In this document: positions 41,425 to 50,593 of the stretch, piece by piece | Position numbering within the stretch: the first letter of the stretch is position 1 | Layout: every line of letters begins with the position of its first letter | Assembly: GCA_003367665.1 (NCBI GenBank) | Contig: QKXI01000003.1 | Location: forward strand, 285,512-349,511 | Source of the DNA: Leifsonia sp. ku-ls | Lineage (GTDB): Bacteria > Actinomycetota > Actinomycetes > Actinomycetales > Microbacteriaceae | Length of the DNA stretch: 64,000 nt | Direction: 5' to 3' | Program-made: the position numbers and the translations under genes | The notes under the pieces: generated by a model | What the model was told of the DNA's origin: nothing | The model's database searches: none | The model's input: the letters and a program-made list of their open reading frames with translations, nothing else

Positions 41425-42930
41425 ATGTCCGAGTCCCGCATCGCCCTCGCCCGCTCCGCCCGCGTGGCGACCGTCGACCGCCGCCTGTTCGGCGGGTTCG
41501 TCGAGCACCTCGGACGCTGCGTCTACGACGGCATCTACGAGCCTGGACACCCGACGGCGAACGAGGACGGCTTCCGGCTCGACGTGGTGGAGCTGGTGCG
41601 CGAGCTCGGGATCACCACCGTGCGCTACCCGGGCGGCAACTTCGTCTCCGGCTTCCGCTGGGAGGACTCCGTCGGCCCGCGCGACAAGCGGCCGGTGCGT
41701 CGCGACCTCGCCTGGCACTCCCTGGAGTCGAACCAGGTCGGGCTCGACGAGTTCGCCCGCTGGCTGAAGCTGACCGGTTCGGAGCTGATGCTCGCCGTCA
41801 ACCTGGGCACGCGCGGCATCCAGGCCGCCCTCGACCTGCTCGAGTACGCCAACCACCCGTCCGGCACCGCCCTGAGCGACCAGCGCATCGCCAACGGCAC
41901 GCCGGAGCCGCACGACATCAGGATGTGGTGCCTCGGCAACGAGATGGACGGCCCCTGGCAGACCGGCTACATGACCGCCGACGACTACGGCAAGCTCGCC
42001 GCCCGCACAGCGGCCGCGATGAAGACGGCCGACAAGGACCTCCAGCTCGTCGTGTGCGGCTCCTCCGGCTCCGGGATGCCGACCTTCGGCGAGTGGGAGC
42101 GCATCGTGCTCGAGCACTCCTACGAGCACGTCGACTTCATCTCGGCCCACGCGTACTACCAGGAGCGCGGAGGCGACCTCGGGTCCTTCCTCGCGTCGTC
42201 GGTGGACATGCAGTACTTCATCGACACCGTCGTCTCGACCGCCGACCACGTGGGCAACCGGCTGAAGAGCAGGAAGCGCATCCAGGTCTCCTTCGACGAG
42301 TGGAACATCTGGTACCTCGACGAGCACAAGGAGTCGGGCGAGGTCGGCGACGAGTGGCGCTACGCCCCGCGGCTGCTCGAAGACGTCTACTCGGTCGCCG
42401 ACGCGGTCGTGCTCGGCAACCTGCTCATCACCCTGCTGAAGAACCACGACCGCGTGACCAGCGCCTCCCTCGCCCAGCTGGTCAACGTCATCGCGCCGAT
42501 CATGACGGAGCCGGGCGGCGACGCCTGGCGGCAGACGACGTTCTTCCCGTTCTCCGTGACCAGCAGGCTCGCGGCGGGGGAGGTGCTTCGCCCGACGATC
42601 ACCACCGGCGTCTACGAGACGGCCGTCTACGGCGAGGCCGACCTGGTGGATGCGGTCGCGACCTTCGACGAGGCCGACGGCACGGCGGCGCTGTTCGTGG
42701 TCAACCGGAGCACCACAGAGCCGCAGACGGTCCGGGTGGACGTGCGCGACCTGGGCGTCGAGCGGGTGCGCGAGGCGCTCTCCCTCTGGGACGACGACGT
42801 GTACGCGAAGAACACGATCGACGACCAGACCCGTGTCCGCCTGCGGCCCACCCCGCAGGCGACCCTCGCCGACGGGGAGCTCACCCTGCGGCTGCCGCCG
42901 GTCTCCTGGACGGCGGTGTCGCTGGCCTGA
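41425..42930 (+). CDS. abfA: Alpha-L-arabinofuranosidase, glycoside hydrolase family 51
   Basis: 501 residues. Releases terminal L-arabinose from arabinan or arabinoxylan oligosaccharides. Retaining GH51 enzyme: acid/base E173 in CLGNEMDGPWQ and nucleophile E292 in SFDEWNIWY. The N-terminal GFVEHLGRCVYDGIYEPGHP is family-typical and the C-terminal 120 residues are the expected beta-sandwich. No signal peptide, so the substrate is probably imported oligosaccharide. An AGGAGATCC site precedes the ATG. Stands alone between a permease and the motB gene. Confidence 0.92.
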   Translation: MSESRIALARSARVATVDRRLFGGFVEHLGRCVYDGIYEPGHPTANEDGFRLDVVELVRELGITTVRYPGGNFVSGFRWEDSVGPRDKRPVRRDLAWHSLESNQVGLDEFARWLKLTGSELMLAVNLGTRGIQAALDLLEYANHPSGTALSDQRIANGTPEPHDIRMWCLGNEMDGPWQTGYMTADDYGKLAARTAAAMKTADKDLQLVVCGSSGSGMPTFGEWERIVLEHSYEHVDFISAHAYYQERGGDLGSFLASSVDMQYFIDTVVSTADHVGNRLKSRKRIQVSFDEWNIWYLDEHKESGEVGDEWRYAPRLLEDVYSVADAVVLGNLLITLLKNHDRVTSASLAQLVNVIAPIMTEPGGDAWRQTTFFPFSVTSRLAAGEVLRPTITTGVYETAVYGEADLVDAVATFDEADGTAALFVVNRSTTEPQTVRVDVRDLGVERVREALSLWDDDVYAKNTIDDQTRVRLRPTPQATLADGELTLRLPPVSWTAVSLA

Positions 42931-42942
42931 GCCGGCGAGCCC

Positions 42943-43770
42943 TCAGCCGGCGGCGGCCGGCGCGGTCTCCGTCGCCGGCGCCTGCAACGCCTGCGGGATG
43001 AGCTTCCGGATCTCGTCCGGCTGCGCGGACAGCACCACCACGTCCACCCGGCGATTCTGCGCCAGGTCGGCGTCCGTCGTCCCGGTGTGGCCTTCGACCG
43101 GCCGGGCCGACCCGAAGCTGACGGCCGCGATGCGGTTCTGCGGGAAGCCGTTCGTCTCGACCAGGTGGCGCAGGACGCTGGTCGCGCGTCCCGCCGACAG
43201 CTCCCAGTTGGTCGGGTAGGGCGCTCCGGGCTGGCGCAGGTCGGCGTGACCCTCCACCGAGACGTCGTACTGGGCGGGCGCGAGCACCGGGCCGATGTCG
43301 TTCAGCACCGCGACCGCGCGGGCGCTCAGTTCGGCCCGGTTGGAGTCGAAGAAGGTCGAGTTGCCGACCAGGCCGATCGTGAGTCCGCGCTCGTCGATCT
43401 TCAGCTCCACCGAGTCCTGCAGGCCGTCGCGGGTGAGGGCGGCCTGGATCTGGTCCTTCAGGTGCTGCAGGTTCTGCGCCTCCTGCTGCGCCAGCGCGAA
43501 GTCGGTCGACTTCCCCGACTCGTCGACGTGCTTCGGCGGCACGACCACGCCGGTCGCGGTGTCGACCTTCTGCGTCTTCACCTGGCCGAAGCCGGTCGCC
43601 AGCGAGTCCTTCAGCTGCTCGAACTTCTTCGCGTCCACCGTCGACATGGCGAAGAGCACGATGAACATGCACATCAGCACGGTGACCATGTCCATGTAGG
43701 AGGCCATCCAGCGCTCCTCGTTCTCGTGCTCCTCCGGCTCCTCGTGCCTCTTCCGGCGGCGGACGGACAT
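42943..43770 (-). CDS. motB: Flagellar stator protein MotB
   Basis: 275 residues. One membrane helix with the proton-carrying Asp in SYMDMVTVLMCMFIVLFA (D27), a long linker, and an OmpA-like peptidoglycan-binding domain (SVEGHADLRQPGAPYPTNWELSAGRATS split around 200-235). The C-terminal tail ends in Pro/Ala. The stator is anchored to the wall outside the membrane. Starts 2 bases after the motA stop. Confidence 0.93.
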   Translation of the reverse strand: MSVRRRKRHEEPEEHENEERWMASYMDMVTVLMCMFIVLFAMSTVDAKKFEQLKDSLATGFGQVKTQKVDTATGVVVPPKHVDESGKSTDFALAQQEAQNLQHLKDQIQAALTRDGLQDSVELKIDERGLTIGLVGNSTFFDSNRAELSARAVAVLNDIGPVLAPAQYDVSVEGHADLRQPGAPYPTNWELSAGRATSVLRHLVETNGFPQNRIAAVSFGSARPVEGHTGTTDADLAQNRRVDVVVLSAQPDEIRKLIPQALQAPATETAPAAAG

Positions 43771-43771
43771 G

Positions 43772-44590
43772 TCAGGCGGCTTCCTCGACGGGATCCTTCG
43801 CCCCGCGCGCCGCCTTCGCGGTCTTCGCGGCCGGCTTGTCGGCGTCGCCGCCCGGGACCATCGCGCGCAGGCGCTCGCCGAGGAGACGCGGCTGGCTTCC
43901 GGACTGGACGGCGAGCACGCCCTCCATGAGCAGCGTCATCCGCTCCACGTCCAGCTCGGACAGCCGGCGGAGGCGGGAGCCGAGCGGCAGCCAGAGGAAG
44001 TTGGCCGACAGCAGACCCCACAGCGTGGCGACGAACGCGCTCGCGATCATCGGGCCCAGCTCGCCCGGCTCGGCCAGGTTCTCCAGCACGTGCGTGAGCG
44101 AGACGACCGTTCCGATGATACCGATGGTGGGCGCGTACCCGCCCATCGCGCTGAAGAACTTCGCGGCGACGCGGTCCTTCTTCGAGCGCGTGGCGATCTC
44201 GTCCTCCAGCAGCACGCGCAGCTCGTCGCCGTCGGTGCCGTCTGCGATGTTCTGCAGCGCGCGCTTCAGGAACGGGTCGTCGATGCCCTCCGCCTCCTGC
44301 TCCATGGCGAGCAGGCCGTTGGCGCGCGCCTTCTCGGCGAGCCCGACGACCTGGTCGATCACCTGCTGCGGCGGTTCGACCTTGCCGCGGAGCGCGCGGG
44401 GGAGCGACTTCACGGCGGTGAGGAAGTCCTTGATCGTGCCGCTGGCGATGCCGACGGCGATGGTGGCCCCGAAGACCAGCACCATGGGGGCGGGCAGCAG
44501 CAGGGCGCTCAGGTGGGCGCCCTCCATCGTCACCATCGCGACGACGGCGCCGAACGCGAGGACGATGCCGATGATCGTTGCCGGGTCCAT
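43772..44590 (-). CDS. motA: Flagellar stator protein MotA
   Basis: 272 residues, four membrane helices. MDPATIIGIVLAFGAVVAMV starts it; the cytosolic loop has LLEDEIATRSKKD, and SAMGGYAPTIGIIGTVVSLTHVLENL is the MotA/TolQ/ExbB motif. The C-terminal tail is Lys/Ala-rich. Proton channel with MotB. ATG 44590 overlaps the flbD stop by one base. Confidence 0.93.
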   Translation of the reverse strand: MDPATIIGIVLAFGAVVAMVTMEGAHLSALLLPAPMVLVFGATIAVGIASGTIKDFLTAVKSLPRALRGKVEPPQQVIDQVVGLAEKARANGLLAMEQEAEGIDDPFLKRALQNIADGTDGDELRVLLEDEIATRSKKDRVAAKFFSAMGGYAPTIGIIGTVVSLTHVLENLAEPGELGPMIASAFVATLWGLLSANFLWLPLGSRLRRLSELDVERMTLLMEGVLAVQSGSQPRLLGERLRAMVPGGDADKPAAKTAKAARGAKDPVEEAA

Positions 44591-44916
44591 TACTTCTTCC
44601 TTGCTCGCAGGGGGACGGCGCGGGCCTCGGGGTGAGCCTCCACCGCTTCGTCGTCTTCCAGTCCGGCCAGCGTCACGAGCCCCAGCGGCGGCGCGGGCAC
44701 GGGGCGCGGGCCGGCGGCGGGGAGGTCGTGGGCGAGCGCGATCACACGCGCCCGGTACGCGGCGATCTTCTCGATCACTTCGCTCAGGGACTCGGTGACG
44801 ATGAACTTCGCCCCGTCGACCATGACGAGAGTGGTGTCCGGACTGGCGTGGATGCGCTCGATGAGGTCGGGGTTGACCGCAAACTGGCTGTCGTTCAATC
44901 GGGTGACGACGATCAT
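44590..44916 (-). CDS. flbD: FlbD/SwrD-family flagellar protein
   Basis: 108 residues. The core MIVVTRLNDSQFAVNPDLIERI, then TLVMVDGAKFIVTESLSEVIEKI, is characteristic of the family; in Bacillus SwrD raises motor torque. The C-terminal 40 residues are a Pro/Ala tail specific to this lineage. ATG 44916 is preferred over an upstream start because it begins the family's core. First gene after the divergent sigma-28 promoter, then motA and motB. Confidence 0.88.
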   Translation of the reverse strand: MIVVTRLNDSQFAVNPDLIERIHASPDTTLVMVDGAKFIVTESLSEVIEKIAAYRARVIALAHDLPAAGPRPVPAPPLGLVTLAGLEDDEAVEAHPEARAVPLRARKK

Positions 44917-44962
44917 GGGCGCGAATCCTGGTCTCGGCTCCGGGTGAGCCGTCACGAGGGCA

Positions 44963-44989
44963 CTATCGGCGCGGCGCGGTCGGTCGTTA
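44963..44989 (-). promoter_or_regulatory. Sigma-28 promoter of flbD-motA-motB
   Basis: On the minus strand TAAC (complement of 44986-44989), 15 bases, GCCGATAG (complement of 44963-44970). 46 bases before the flbD start. It is back-to-back with the fliM promoter, 17 bases apart. Confidence 0.87.
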
Positions 44990-45006
44990 GGGGGACGCGG
45001 GATGCC

Positions 45007-45033
45007 TAACGGGCCCCGCCGACCTGCCGATAG
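45007..45033 (+). promoter_or_regulatory. Sigma-28 promoter of fliM-fliN, leaderless
   Basis: TAAC (45007-45010), 15 bases, GCCGATAG (45026-45033) in the context TGCCTAACGGG. Only 8 bases separate the -10 element from the fliM GTG, so the transcript should start at or within a base or two of the start codon. Confidence 0.87.
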
Positions 45034-45041
45034 TCCTCCCC

Positions 45042-45923
45042 GTGACCACCCTGCAGGCCCCGCTCGACGCCCCCGAGGCGCCGGTCTACGACTTCCGGCG
45101 GCCGACCACGCTCGCGCGCGAGCATTCGCGCGTGCTGGAGCTCGCGTTCGAGACGTTCGCCCGGCAGTGGGGCACGCAGCTGACCGCGAAGGTGCGCGTG
45201 CTCAGCCAGGTCGAGTGCGACTCCGTGCAGATGCAGACCTACGACGAGTACGCCGCATCGCTGCCCGCCACCACCGCCATGGTGCTGTGCGAGTTGGGCG
45301 ACGTCGCGCCGAAGGCCGTCATCCAGTTCCCGACCGTCGCCGCCCTCTCGTGGGTGAACGCGATGCTCGGCGGGCAGGGCTCGCCCGTGGACCACGAGCG
45401 CACCTTCACCCAGATCGAGCACGCCCTCGTCCGTCGGCTGATGGATGACGCGCTCGAGGATCTGCGTTACTCGCTCGGCTCCATCCTGCTCGCGCCGATC
45501 TCGGTGGACGCCATCCAGTACAACTCGCAGTTCGCCCAGGCGGCGGCGACCAACGAGCTGATGATCGTCGCCGGGTTCGAGCTGCGCGTCGGCGACAACA
45601 CGGCCCGCGCGACCGTCGCGCTTCCCGCACTCGCGCTGCTGCCGCAGCTGGGCGAGACGAACCCCACCCACAGCACCGAGAACGCGCGCGAGCTGGTGGA
45701 TGCGCAGCTCGCCCAGGTCCCGGTGGACGTCGCCCTGCGCCTGGCGCCGGCGAACGTCCGCCCGAGCGTCGTGCTCGACCTGCGCGTCGGGGACCTGCTG
45801 CCGCTCCCGCACCCGCAACACCGACCGTTCGATCTCACCGTCGGCGGACAGACCGTCGCCTCGGCCGCCCTCGGCTCGAGCGGCTCGCGTCTCGCCTGCG
45901 TGATCGTCAAGACAGAGGACTGA
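45042..45923 (+). CDS. fliM: Flagellar motor switch protein FliM
   Basis: 293 residues. The middle CheC-like domain (HSRVLELAFETFARQWGTQL, VNAMLGGQGSPVDHERTFTQIE) and the C-terminal SpoA domain (LVDAQLAQVPVDVALRLAPANV... GDLLPLP) identify FliM, a C-ring protein. The N terminus (MTTLQAPLDAPEAPVYDF) lacks the LSQxEIDxLL peptide that binds CheY~P in most bacteria. GTG start; predicted leaderless. Followed by fliN after 4 bases. Confidence 0.9.
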   Translation: MTTLQAPLDAPEAPVYDFRRPTTLAREHSRVLELAFETFARQWGTQLTAKVRVLSQVECDSVQMQTYDEYAASLPATTAMVLCELGDVAPKAVIQFPTVAALSWVNAMLGGQGSPVDHERTFTQIEHALVRRLMDDALEDLRYSLGSILLAPISVDAIQYNSQFAQAAATNELMIVAGFELRVGDNTARATVALPALALLPQLGETNPTHSTENARELVDAQLAQVPVDVALRLAPANVRPSVVLDLRVGDLLPLPHPQHRPFDLTVGGQTVASAALGSSGSRLACVIVKTED

Positions 45924-45927
45924 ACCG

Positions 45928-46644
45928 ATGAGCATGACCAGCACCGCGAACGCCGCAGGGCTCTCGCTCGGCCAGGCGCAGGCCGCCGCCGAGGCGCTCG
46001 CCCGCGTGTTGCCGACCGGCGCTCCGCTGACGCCGCTGCTCTCGCAGGGCACCGAGGTGCGGGAGACGGGTCGCGCCGTCGTGGCGACGTTCGTCGGGTC
46101 CGTCGCCGCCGACCTCGCGGTCGTGCTGCTGGAGGCTCCGCAGCTGGTGGACGAGGGAGCCGACGGCTCTCCGGTCGTCGCGCTGGAGGACGTGCTGCAG
46201 CCGGCCCTGGAGGCCGCAAGCGACACGCTCGGCGCCGGCGTGCTCGACGACGCCCGCGCGGAGGACGCGGCCGAGCTGTTCGCCGACCCGGCGACCTCGG
46301 TGTTCGCCCTCTCCGGGCCGTCGGGGGTGGCCGGCTGGTTCGCGGTCCGGGGTCGTGCCTCCGTGGCCGAGCGGGCAGGCGCCGGCGCGCTCGGCGGCAA
46401 GCTGGGCCGGATCAGCAACGTGGAGATGGCGCTGACCGTCGAGATCGGCCGCACCCGCATGGCGGTCCGCGACGTGCTCGCGATGGAGCCCGGCGCGGTC
46501 ATCGAGCTGGACCGCTCGGCCGGCTCGCCCGCCGACGTGCTGCTCAACGGCCGGCTGATCGCGCACGGCGAGATCGTGGTGATCGACCAGGACTACGCGG
46601 TCCGCATCACCAAGATCCTCGACACCGCGGAAGACCTGGACTGA
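45928..46644 (+). CDS. fliN: Flagellar motor switch protein FliN (FliY-like length)
   Basis: 238 residues. The C-terminal SpoA domain (about 160-235) is complete: NVEMALTVEIGRTRMAVRDVL, then GAVIELDRSAGSPADVLLNG and GEIVVIDQDYAVRITKIL. The 150-residue N-terminal part is Ala-rich with CheC-like traits (LSLGQAQAAAEALARVLP), as in FliY-type proteins, but I cannot see clear phosphatase residues. Forms the lower C ring. Confidence 0.9.
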   Translation: MSMTSTANAAGLSLGQAQAAAEALARVLPTGAPLTPLLSQGTEVRETGRAVVATFVGSVAADLAVVLLEAPQLVDEGADGSPVVALEDVLQPALEAASDTLGAGVLDDARAEDAAELFADPATSVFALSGPSGVAGWFAVRGRASVAERAGAGALGGKLGRISNVEMALTVEIGRTRMAVRDVLAMEPGAVIELDRSAGSPADVLLNGRLIAHGEIVVIDQDYAVRITKILDTAEDLD

Positions 46645-46671
46645 CGCGATTTCTCGCGGCCACCCACTTTC

Positions 46672-47925
46672 CTAGGACCGCTCACGCCGCGAGGCGCTTC
46701 GAGTGACCCAATCTCCGATCAGATCTCGCCAACTCGGCCACAGCTGGGCAACAAGGTCGGGGTGGTAGTCCTCGAACTTAAGGCCGCCGAAATTCAACTC
46801 CTCCTCGTACCGAAGCAATGTGTTCCTGAAGCCTTCTTTTGAGTGGAACATACCCGGAATGTTCTGCAAGCAGCGCATCGCCAAATGACGGTCGCCAAAC
46901 GACCCGGCCCCACAAGCGGCGACAACATACGCGGCCGCACCGCCGGCCGTGATGCTCATGCCCTCCGTATCCCAATGACTCATCCCTCGATAGCAGCCAT
47001 TCGTCAAGCCTGTGGCGAGAGCTTGGAGCATCGAGCTACTAAGCCCGACGAGACGTGCGTCTCGTTCCCGCGTCGCTGGGGCGCTCATATCATCTGCTTC
47101 GCTGAAGTAGGCGATCCGCTCCAAGAACGCCCCGCACACACCCGCCGTCACATTGACCCTGGCGGACTTCTCCCTCTCGGTAGCTGTGTGGAAGGACCGA
47201 CGGTTTACCCCGTACAGGAGAGCTCCGTAAAGGTCATCGTCTCGGGCGGCTTCCAGGAGGCGGCGGACCGACGTGTCGCCGGGCCCGTTACCCTCCTCGG
47301 ACCGCTCGACAACCCAATCGGCAACCTGCGACGAAATGGACTTGGCTTCGATCTCTTTCACGGTCTTCACGAACCTCTGCAGCCTTCGCATGGCCTCGAA
47401 GGTGTCCACGTCGCGCAGCTTCGTCTTGAGTGACCCCGCGACCACCGAGGCTCCCAGCTGATCCAATTCACCATAGTCGCCGCAGAGGGGCGTCGCGGGA
47501 TTGCGCCAGTATGCCTCGAAGACCCGGGTTTTCTGACGTCCACTATCGAGCTTGCGTGCTTCTTCTAGCACCGCCTGTCTATCCTCGCGCTGAGTCATTG
47601 TGGCGGCCTGCTCGACCAGGATGTCCATGCGTATCGCGATTTGAACTGTGGTCAGTGCCGCCAGCGTGCTCGCCTGCTGCTGCATGAGGTCGTGTGCCCG
47701 GCGTTCGCTCGCGCGAGAGAACAGAAAGAGCGCAACCGGAATCGTGGCGGTCGCGAGCAGCGTCAGGACGCTGACCAGGAACATCCACCAATCTGCGTTG
47801 CCGGTGAACCAGGCAAGCGACAGTCCGGCCGGCCGGAGGACGCCGAAAAGTGCAACGGCGACGAATAGGACGAGCATGCTAACCAGGGCGAACGTGCCTG
47901 CCATGCCGGTTCGACGGTGGTTCAT
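46672..47925 (-). CDS. Membrane-anchored protein of unknown function in an AT-richer islet
   Basis: 417 residues. Two membrane helices at the N terminus (GTFALVSMLVLFVAVALFGV and WWMFLVSVLTLLATATIPVALFLF), then a cytosolic domain with a coiled coil (LMQQQASTLAAL...) and a mostly helical C-terminal part with several Cys and Trp. No catalytic motif I recognise. GC content is roughly 55-58% against about 70% around it, and codon use differs. This is what horizontally acquired accessory or defence genes look like, but nothing proves it. It interrupts the flagellar locus after fliN. Confidence 0.65.
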   Translation of the reverse strand: MNHRRTGMAGTFALVSMLVLFVAVALFGVLRPAGLSLAWFTGNADWWMFLVSVLTLLATATIPVALFLFSRASERRAHDLMQQQASTLAALTTVQIAIRMDILVEQAATMTQREDRQAVLEEARKLDSGRQKTRVFEAYWRNPATPLCGDYGELDQLGASVVAGSLKTKLRDVDTFEAMRRLQRFVKTVKEIEAKSISSQVADWVVERSEEGNGPGDTSVRRLLEAARDDDLYGALLYGVNRRSFHTATEREKSARVNVTAGVCGAFLERIAYFSEADDMSAPATRERDARLVGLSSSMLQALATGLTNGCYRGMSHWDTEGMSITAGGAAAYVVAACGAGSFGDRHLAMRCLQNIPGMFHSKEGFRNTLLRYEEELNFGGLKFEDYHPDLVAQLWPSWRDLIGDWVTRSASRRERS

Positions 47926-48094
47926 CCCCGCGTGGCCGTGCTCATGTGCCCAGCTTGCCGAACGACATGCGCTGCAAGCTCCTCATACGTCGGTTGTGCA
48001 ACTTTCACCCATGATGACTAACAGACCGAGAACCACGCGCTCGAAGACACGCCGACCTGGTCGCATCGTGTGCCAGCCCAGCTTCGCGAGCCCC

Positions 48095-49033
48095 TCAGGG
48101 CCGCACGATCCGGCCGAGCGTGCGGGTGTAGTCCTCCTTGATGATGTCGAGGTGCGCCCACGTCTCCAGCGAGCCCACCTCGGGCAGCCCCCGCAGTTCC
48201 TCGATGACCGCGAGCACGCCCGCTCTCGAGGTGCCGACGATCGTCGCGATGACGTCGTAGGCGCCGTGCGCGGCCGCCGCGAGGTCGACGGCGCGCGTGG
48301 CCACCAGGTACCGGTGCACCGGCTCGGGTGCGCCGCGCAGCGAGATGCCGACGCCGACGGCGACGCGGTTGCGGGAGAGCCCGCCGGCGTCGATCGCGGC
48401 GATGCGGATGACGCCGGCCTCGAGCAGGCGGCGCACGCGGGCGCGCGCCGACGACGGGGAGAGTCGCACCGCGTCGGCGAGGGCGCGGTAGCTGGCGCGG
48501 CCGTCGTCCTGCAGGATCGCGATGAGGTCGTGGTCGAGGCGGTCGAGCTTCACGTCGGTGACGGAGGCCGCGGTGATGAACTCCTTCAGCAGCGCGTCGT
48601 AGGTGGTCACCCGCACCCGGCGGACGCCCGGGATCTCGCGGATCGCGCTGAGTGTCGCGTTCAGCTCGTCGGCATCGCCGTGGCGCGACTCGAAGACGAG
48701 GGAGGCGGCGCCGGCCACCAGGGAGACGAACACGGTGTCCGGCAGCTCGGCGATCCGCTCCGCGACCGGTCGGGCGGGGCCGTCCACCTCCACCAGGCCA
48801 TGGATGAGCACGTTGAGGCCCGCGAAGCCGGGGTCGAGCGCCGCGACCACGCGCAGGCCGTCGCGGCCGATCAGCGTGCCCAGCCGCCGCGACACCAGGT
48901 CGCGTGAGACGCCGAGCGTGCGGGCCAGCTCGTGGATGCTCGCGCGGCCGTCCGCCTGCAGCGCCCGCACCAGGGCGCTGTCCAGCCCGTCGGTGTCGCG
49001 CTCGGGCGTTCCGCGGTCGTGGCGGATCGGCAT
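48095..49033 (-). CDS. Lrp/AsnC-family regulator, tandem (two fused repeats)
   Basis: About 312 residues from ATG 49033; GTG 49063 is the alternative. Two Lrp units are fused head to tail: helix-turn-helix 1 about 17-57 (DSALVRALQADGRASIHELA), then an effector-binding domain, then helix-turn-helix 2 about 166-205 (DHDLIAILQDDGRASYRALA) and a second RAM domain. It is divergent from the transporter operon at 49244 and likely senses its substrate, an amino acid or guanidino compound. A typical Lrp is half this length. Confidence 0.82.
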   Translation of the reverse strand: MPIRHDRGTPERDTDGLDSALVRALQADGRASIHELARTLGVSRDLVSRRLGTLIGRDGLRVVAALDPGFAGLNVLIHGLVEVDGPARPVAERIAELPDTVFVSLVAGAASLVFESRHGDADELNATLSAIREIPGVRRVRVTTYDALLKEFITAASVTDVKLDRLDHDLIAILQDDGRASYRALADAVRLSPSSARARVRRLLEAGVIRIAAIDAGGLSRNRVAVGVGISLRGAPEPVHRYLVATRAVDLAAAAHGAYDVIATIVGTSRAGVLAVIEELRGLPEVGSLETWAHLDIIKEDYTRTLGRIVRP

Positions 49034-49243
49034 ATCGGCAGAATACCCGGAAACGCTCCCCACCGTCCGCAGTTCGGCGGTGGCAGAGCGTCAGGGGCAA
49101 CGATCCGCGCGCCAAACGTGGCGAAGCGTCCGCAGAACAGCGGAGACACCGACACCCTGGCTTCGATGTGCGCTTGCGCATCCGGACCGGCGGCGTGAGA
49201 CTTCACGTCGAACTTCATGACAATACGAGCAAAGGAGCTGTGT

Positions 49244-50590
49244 GTGTCTGCAACCGCCATCCACCCCACCGGGCACCGCCGGGCGCTGAGGGCCGGCCTC
49301 GCGTCGGTCGTCGGCACGACCATCGAGTGGTACGACTTCTACGTCTACGCCACGGCCGCCGCCATCGTGTTCCCGCAGGTGTTCTTCCCCGAGGTGAACC
49401 ACGCCCTCGGCACGCTCGCGTCGTTCGGCACGTACGCGGTCGCCTACTTCATGCGTCCGCTCGGCGGCATCATCTTCGGCCACATCGGCGACAAGCTCGG
49501 CCGCAAGCGCGCGCTGACGCTCACCCTTTTCCTCATGGGCGTCGCGACCGTGCTGGTCGGCTGCCTCCCCGGCTACGCCGCCATCGGCATCGCGGCTCCG
49601 ATCCTGCTCATCCTGCTCCGCATCGCGCAGGGTCTCGCGGTCGGCGGCGAATGGGGCGGCGCCAGCCTGATGGCGGTGGAGAGCGCTCCGGCGAAGTTCA
49701 AGACCTTCTACGGCGGCTTCACGCAGCTCGGAAACCCGCTCGGCGCACTGATGGCCTCCGGCGCGTTCTGGATCCTCGCGGCCATGGGCGACGACGTCCT
49801 GCTGACCTGGGGCTGGCGGGTGCCGTTCCTGTTCTCGATCGTCCTGATCGGCGTCGGCATCTGGGTGCGCTACCGGGTCGAGGAGACCCCGGTCTTCGAG
49901 GAGAAGATCGAGGGGCACAAGCAGTCCACGCCGATCGTCTTCGCGCTGCGCAACAACTGGCTGCCGATCCTGCTCGGCTTCTGCATCATCGCCATGTCGT
50001 CCGGCGGCTACGTGATCGCCACGACGTTCGTGCAGAACTTCGCCACCAGCCCGGAGGTCGGCCTGCCCGCCGACATCATCCTCGGCGCCATGACGATCGC
50101 GTCCTTCATCGAGGCCCTCGTCACCCTGCCGCTGGCCATGCTGGGCGACAAGTGGGGCGGCAAGCGCATCATCATCCTCGGCTCGATCCTGTCGTTCGTC
50201 GCCGTGATCCCGCTGGTGCTCGTCATCCAGAACCACCAGGTCGCCCTGATCTACATCTTCGTCAGCGTCATCCGCATCACCCTGAGCGGGGCGTGGGCGC
50301 CGCTTTCCACCGTGATGACGCAGATGTTCCGGCCGCAGGCGCGGTACACGTCGATGTCGCTCTCGTACGGGATCGGCGCGGCCGTCTGGGGCGGCCTCTC
50401 GCCCGCGATCGCCACCGGGCTGATCGCGGCGACCGGCAGCTTCTGGTCGGCGATCTGGTTCTTCGGGGCCCTGGCCCTCATCGCGGTCATCGGCACCTGG
50501 TTTGCGCCGCAGCACTCCGACGCAGCGCCCGTGACCGCCTCCTTCAACCCGCGACTCGACACCACCGCCATCAAGACGACGAGGATCTGA
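49244..50590 (+). CDS. MFS transporter, metabolite:H+ symporter (MHS) type
   Basis: 448 residues, about 12 membrane helices. GTTIEWYDFYVYATAAA near the N terminus and FGHIGDKLGRKRAL are the MHS motifs; GEWGGASLMAVE is the third. Start GTG 49244 follows AAAGGAG by 7 bases. It likely imports the substrate of the downstream enzymes. The same operon continues with the amidohydrolase after 3 bases. Confidence 0.85.
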   Translation: MSATAIHPTGHRRALRAGLASVVGTTIEWYDFYVYATAAAIVFPQVFFPEVNHALGTLASFGTYAVAYFMRPLGGIIFGHIGDKLGRKRALTLTLFLMGVATVLVGCLPGYAAIGIAAPILLILLRIAQGLAVGGEWGGASLMAVESAPAKFKTFYGGFTQLGNPLGALMASGAFWILAAMGDDVLLTWGWRVPFLFSIVLIGVGIWVRYRVEETPVFEEKIEGHKQSTPIVFALRNNWLPILLGFCIIAMSSGGYVIATTFVQNFATSPEVGLPADIILGAMTIASFIEALVTLPLAMLGDKWGGKRIIILGSILSFVAVIPLVLVIQNHQVALIYIFVSVIRITLSGAWAPLSTVMTQMFRPQARYTSMSLSYGIGAAVWGGLSPAIATGLIAATGSFWSAIWFFGALALIAVIGTWFAPQHSDAAPVTASFNPRLDTTAIKTTRI

Positions 50591-50593
50591 CCT

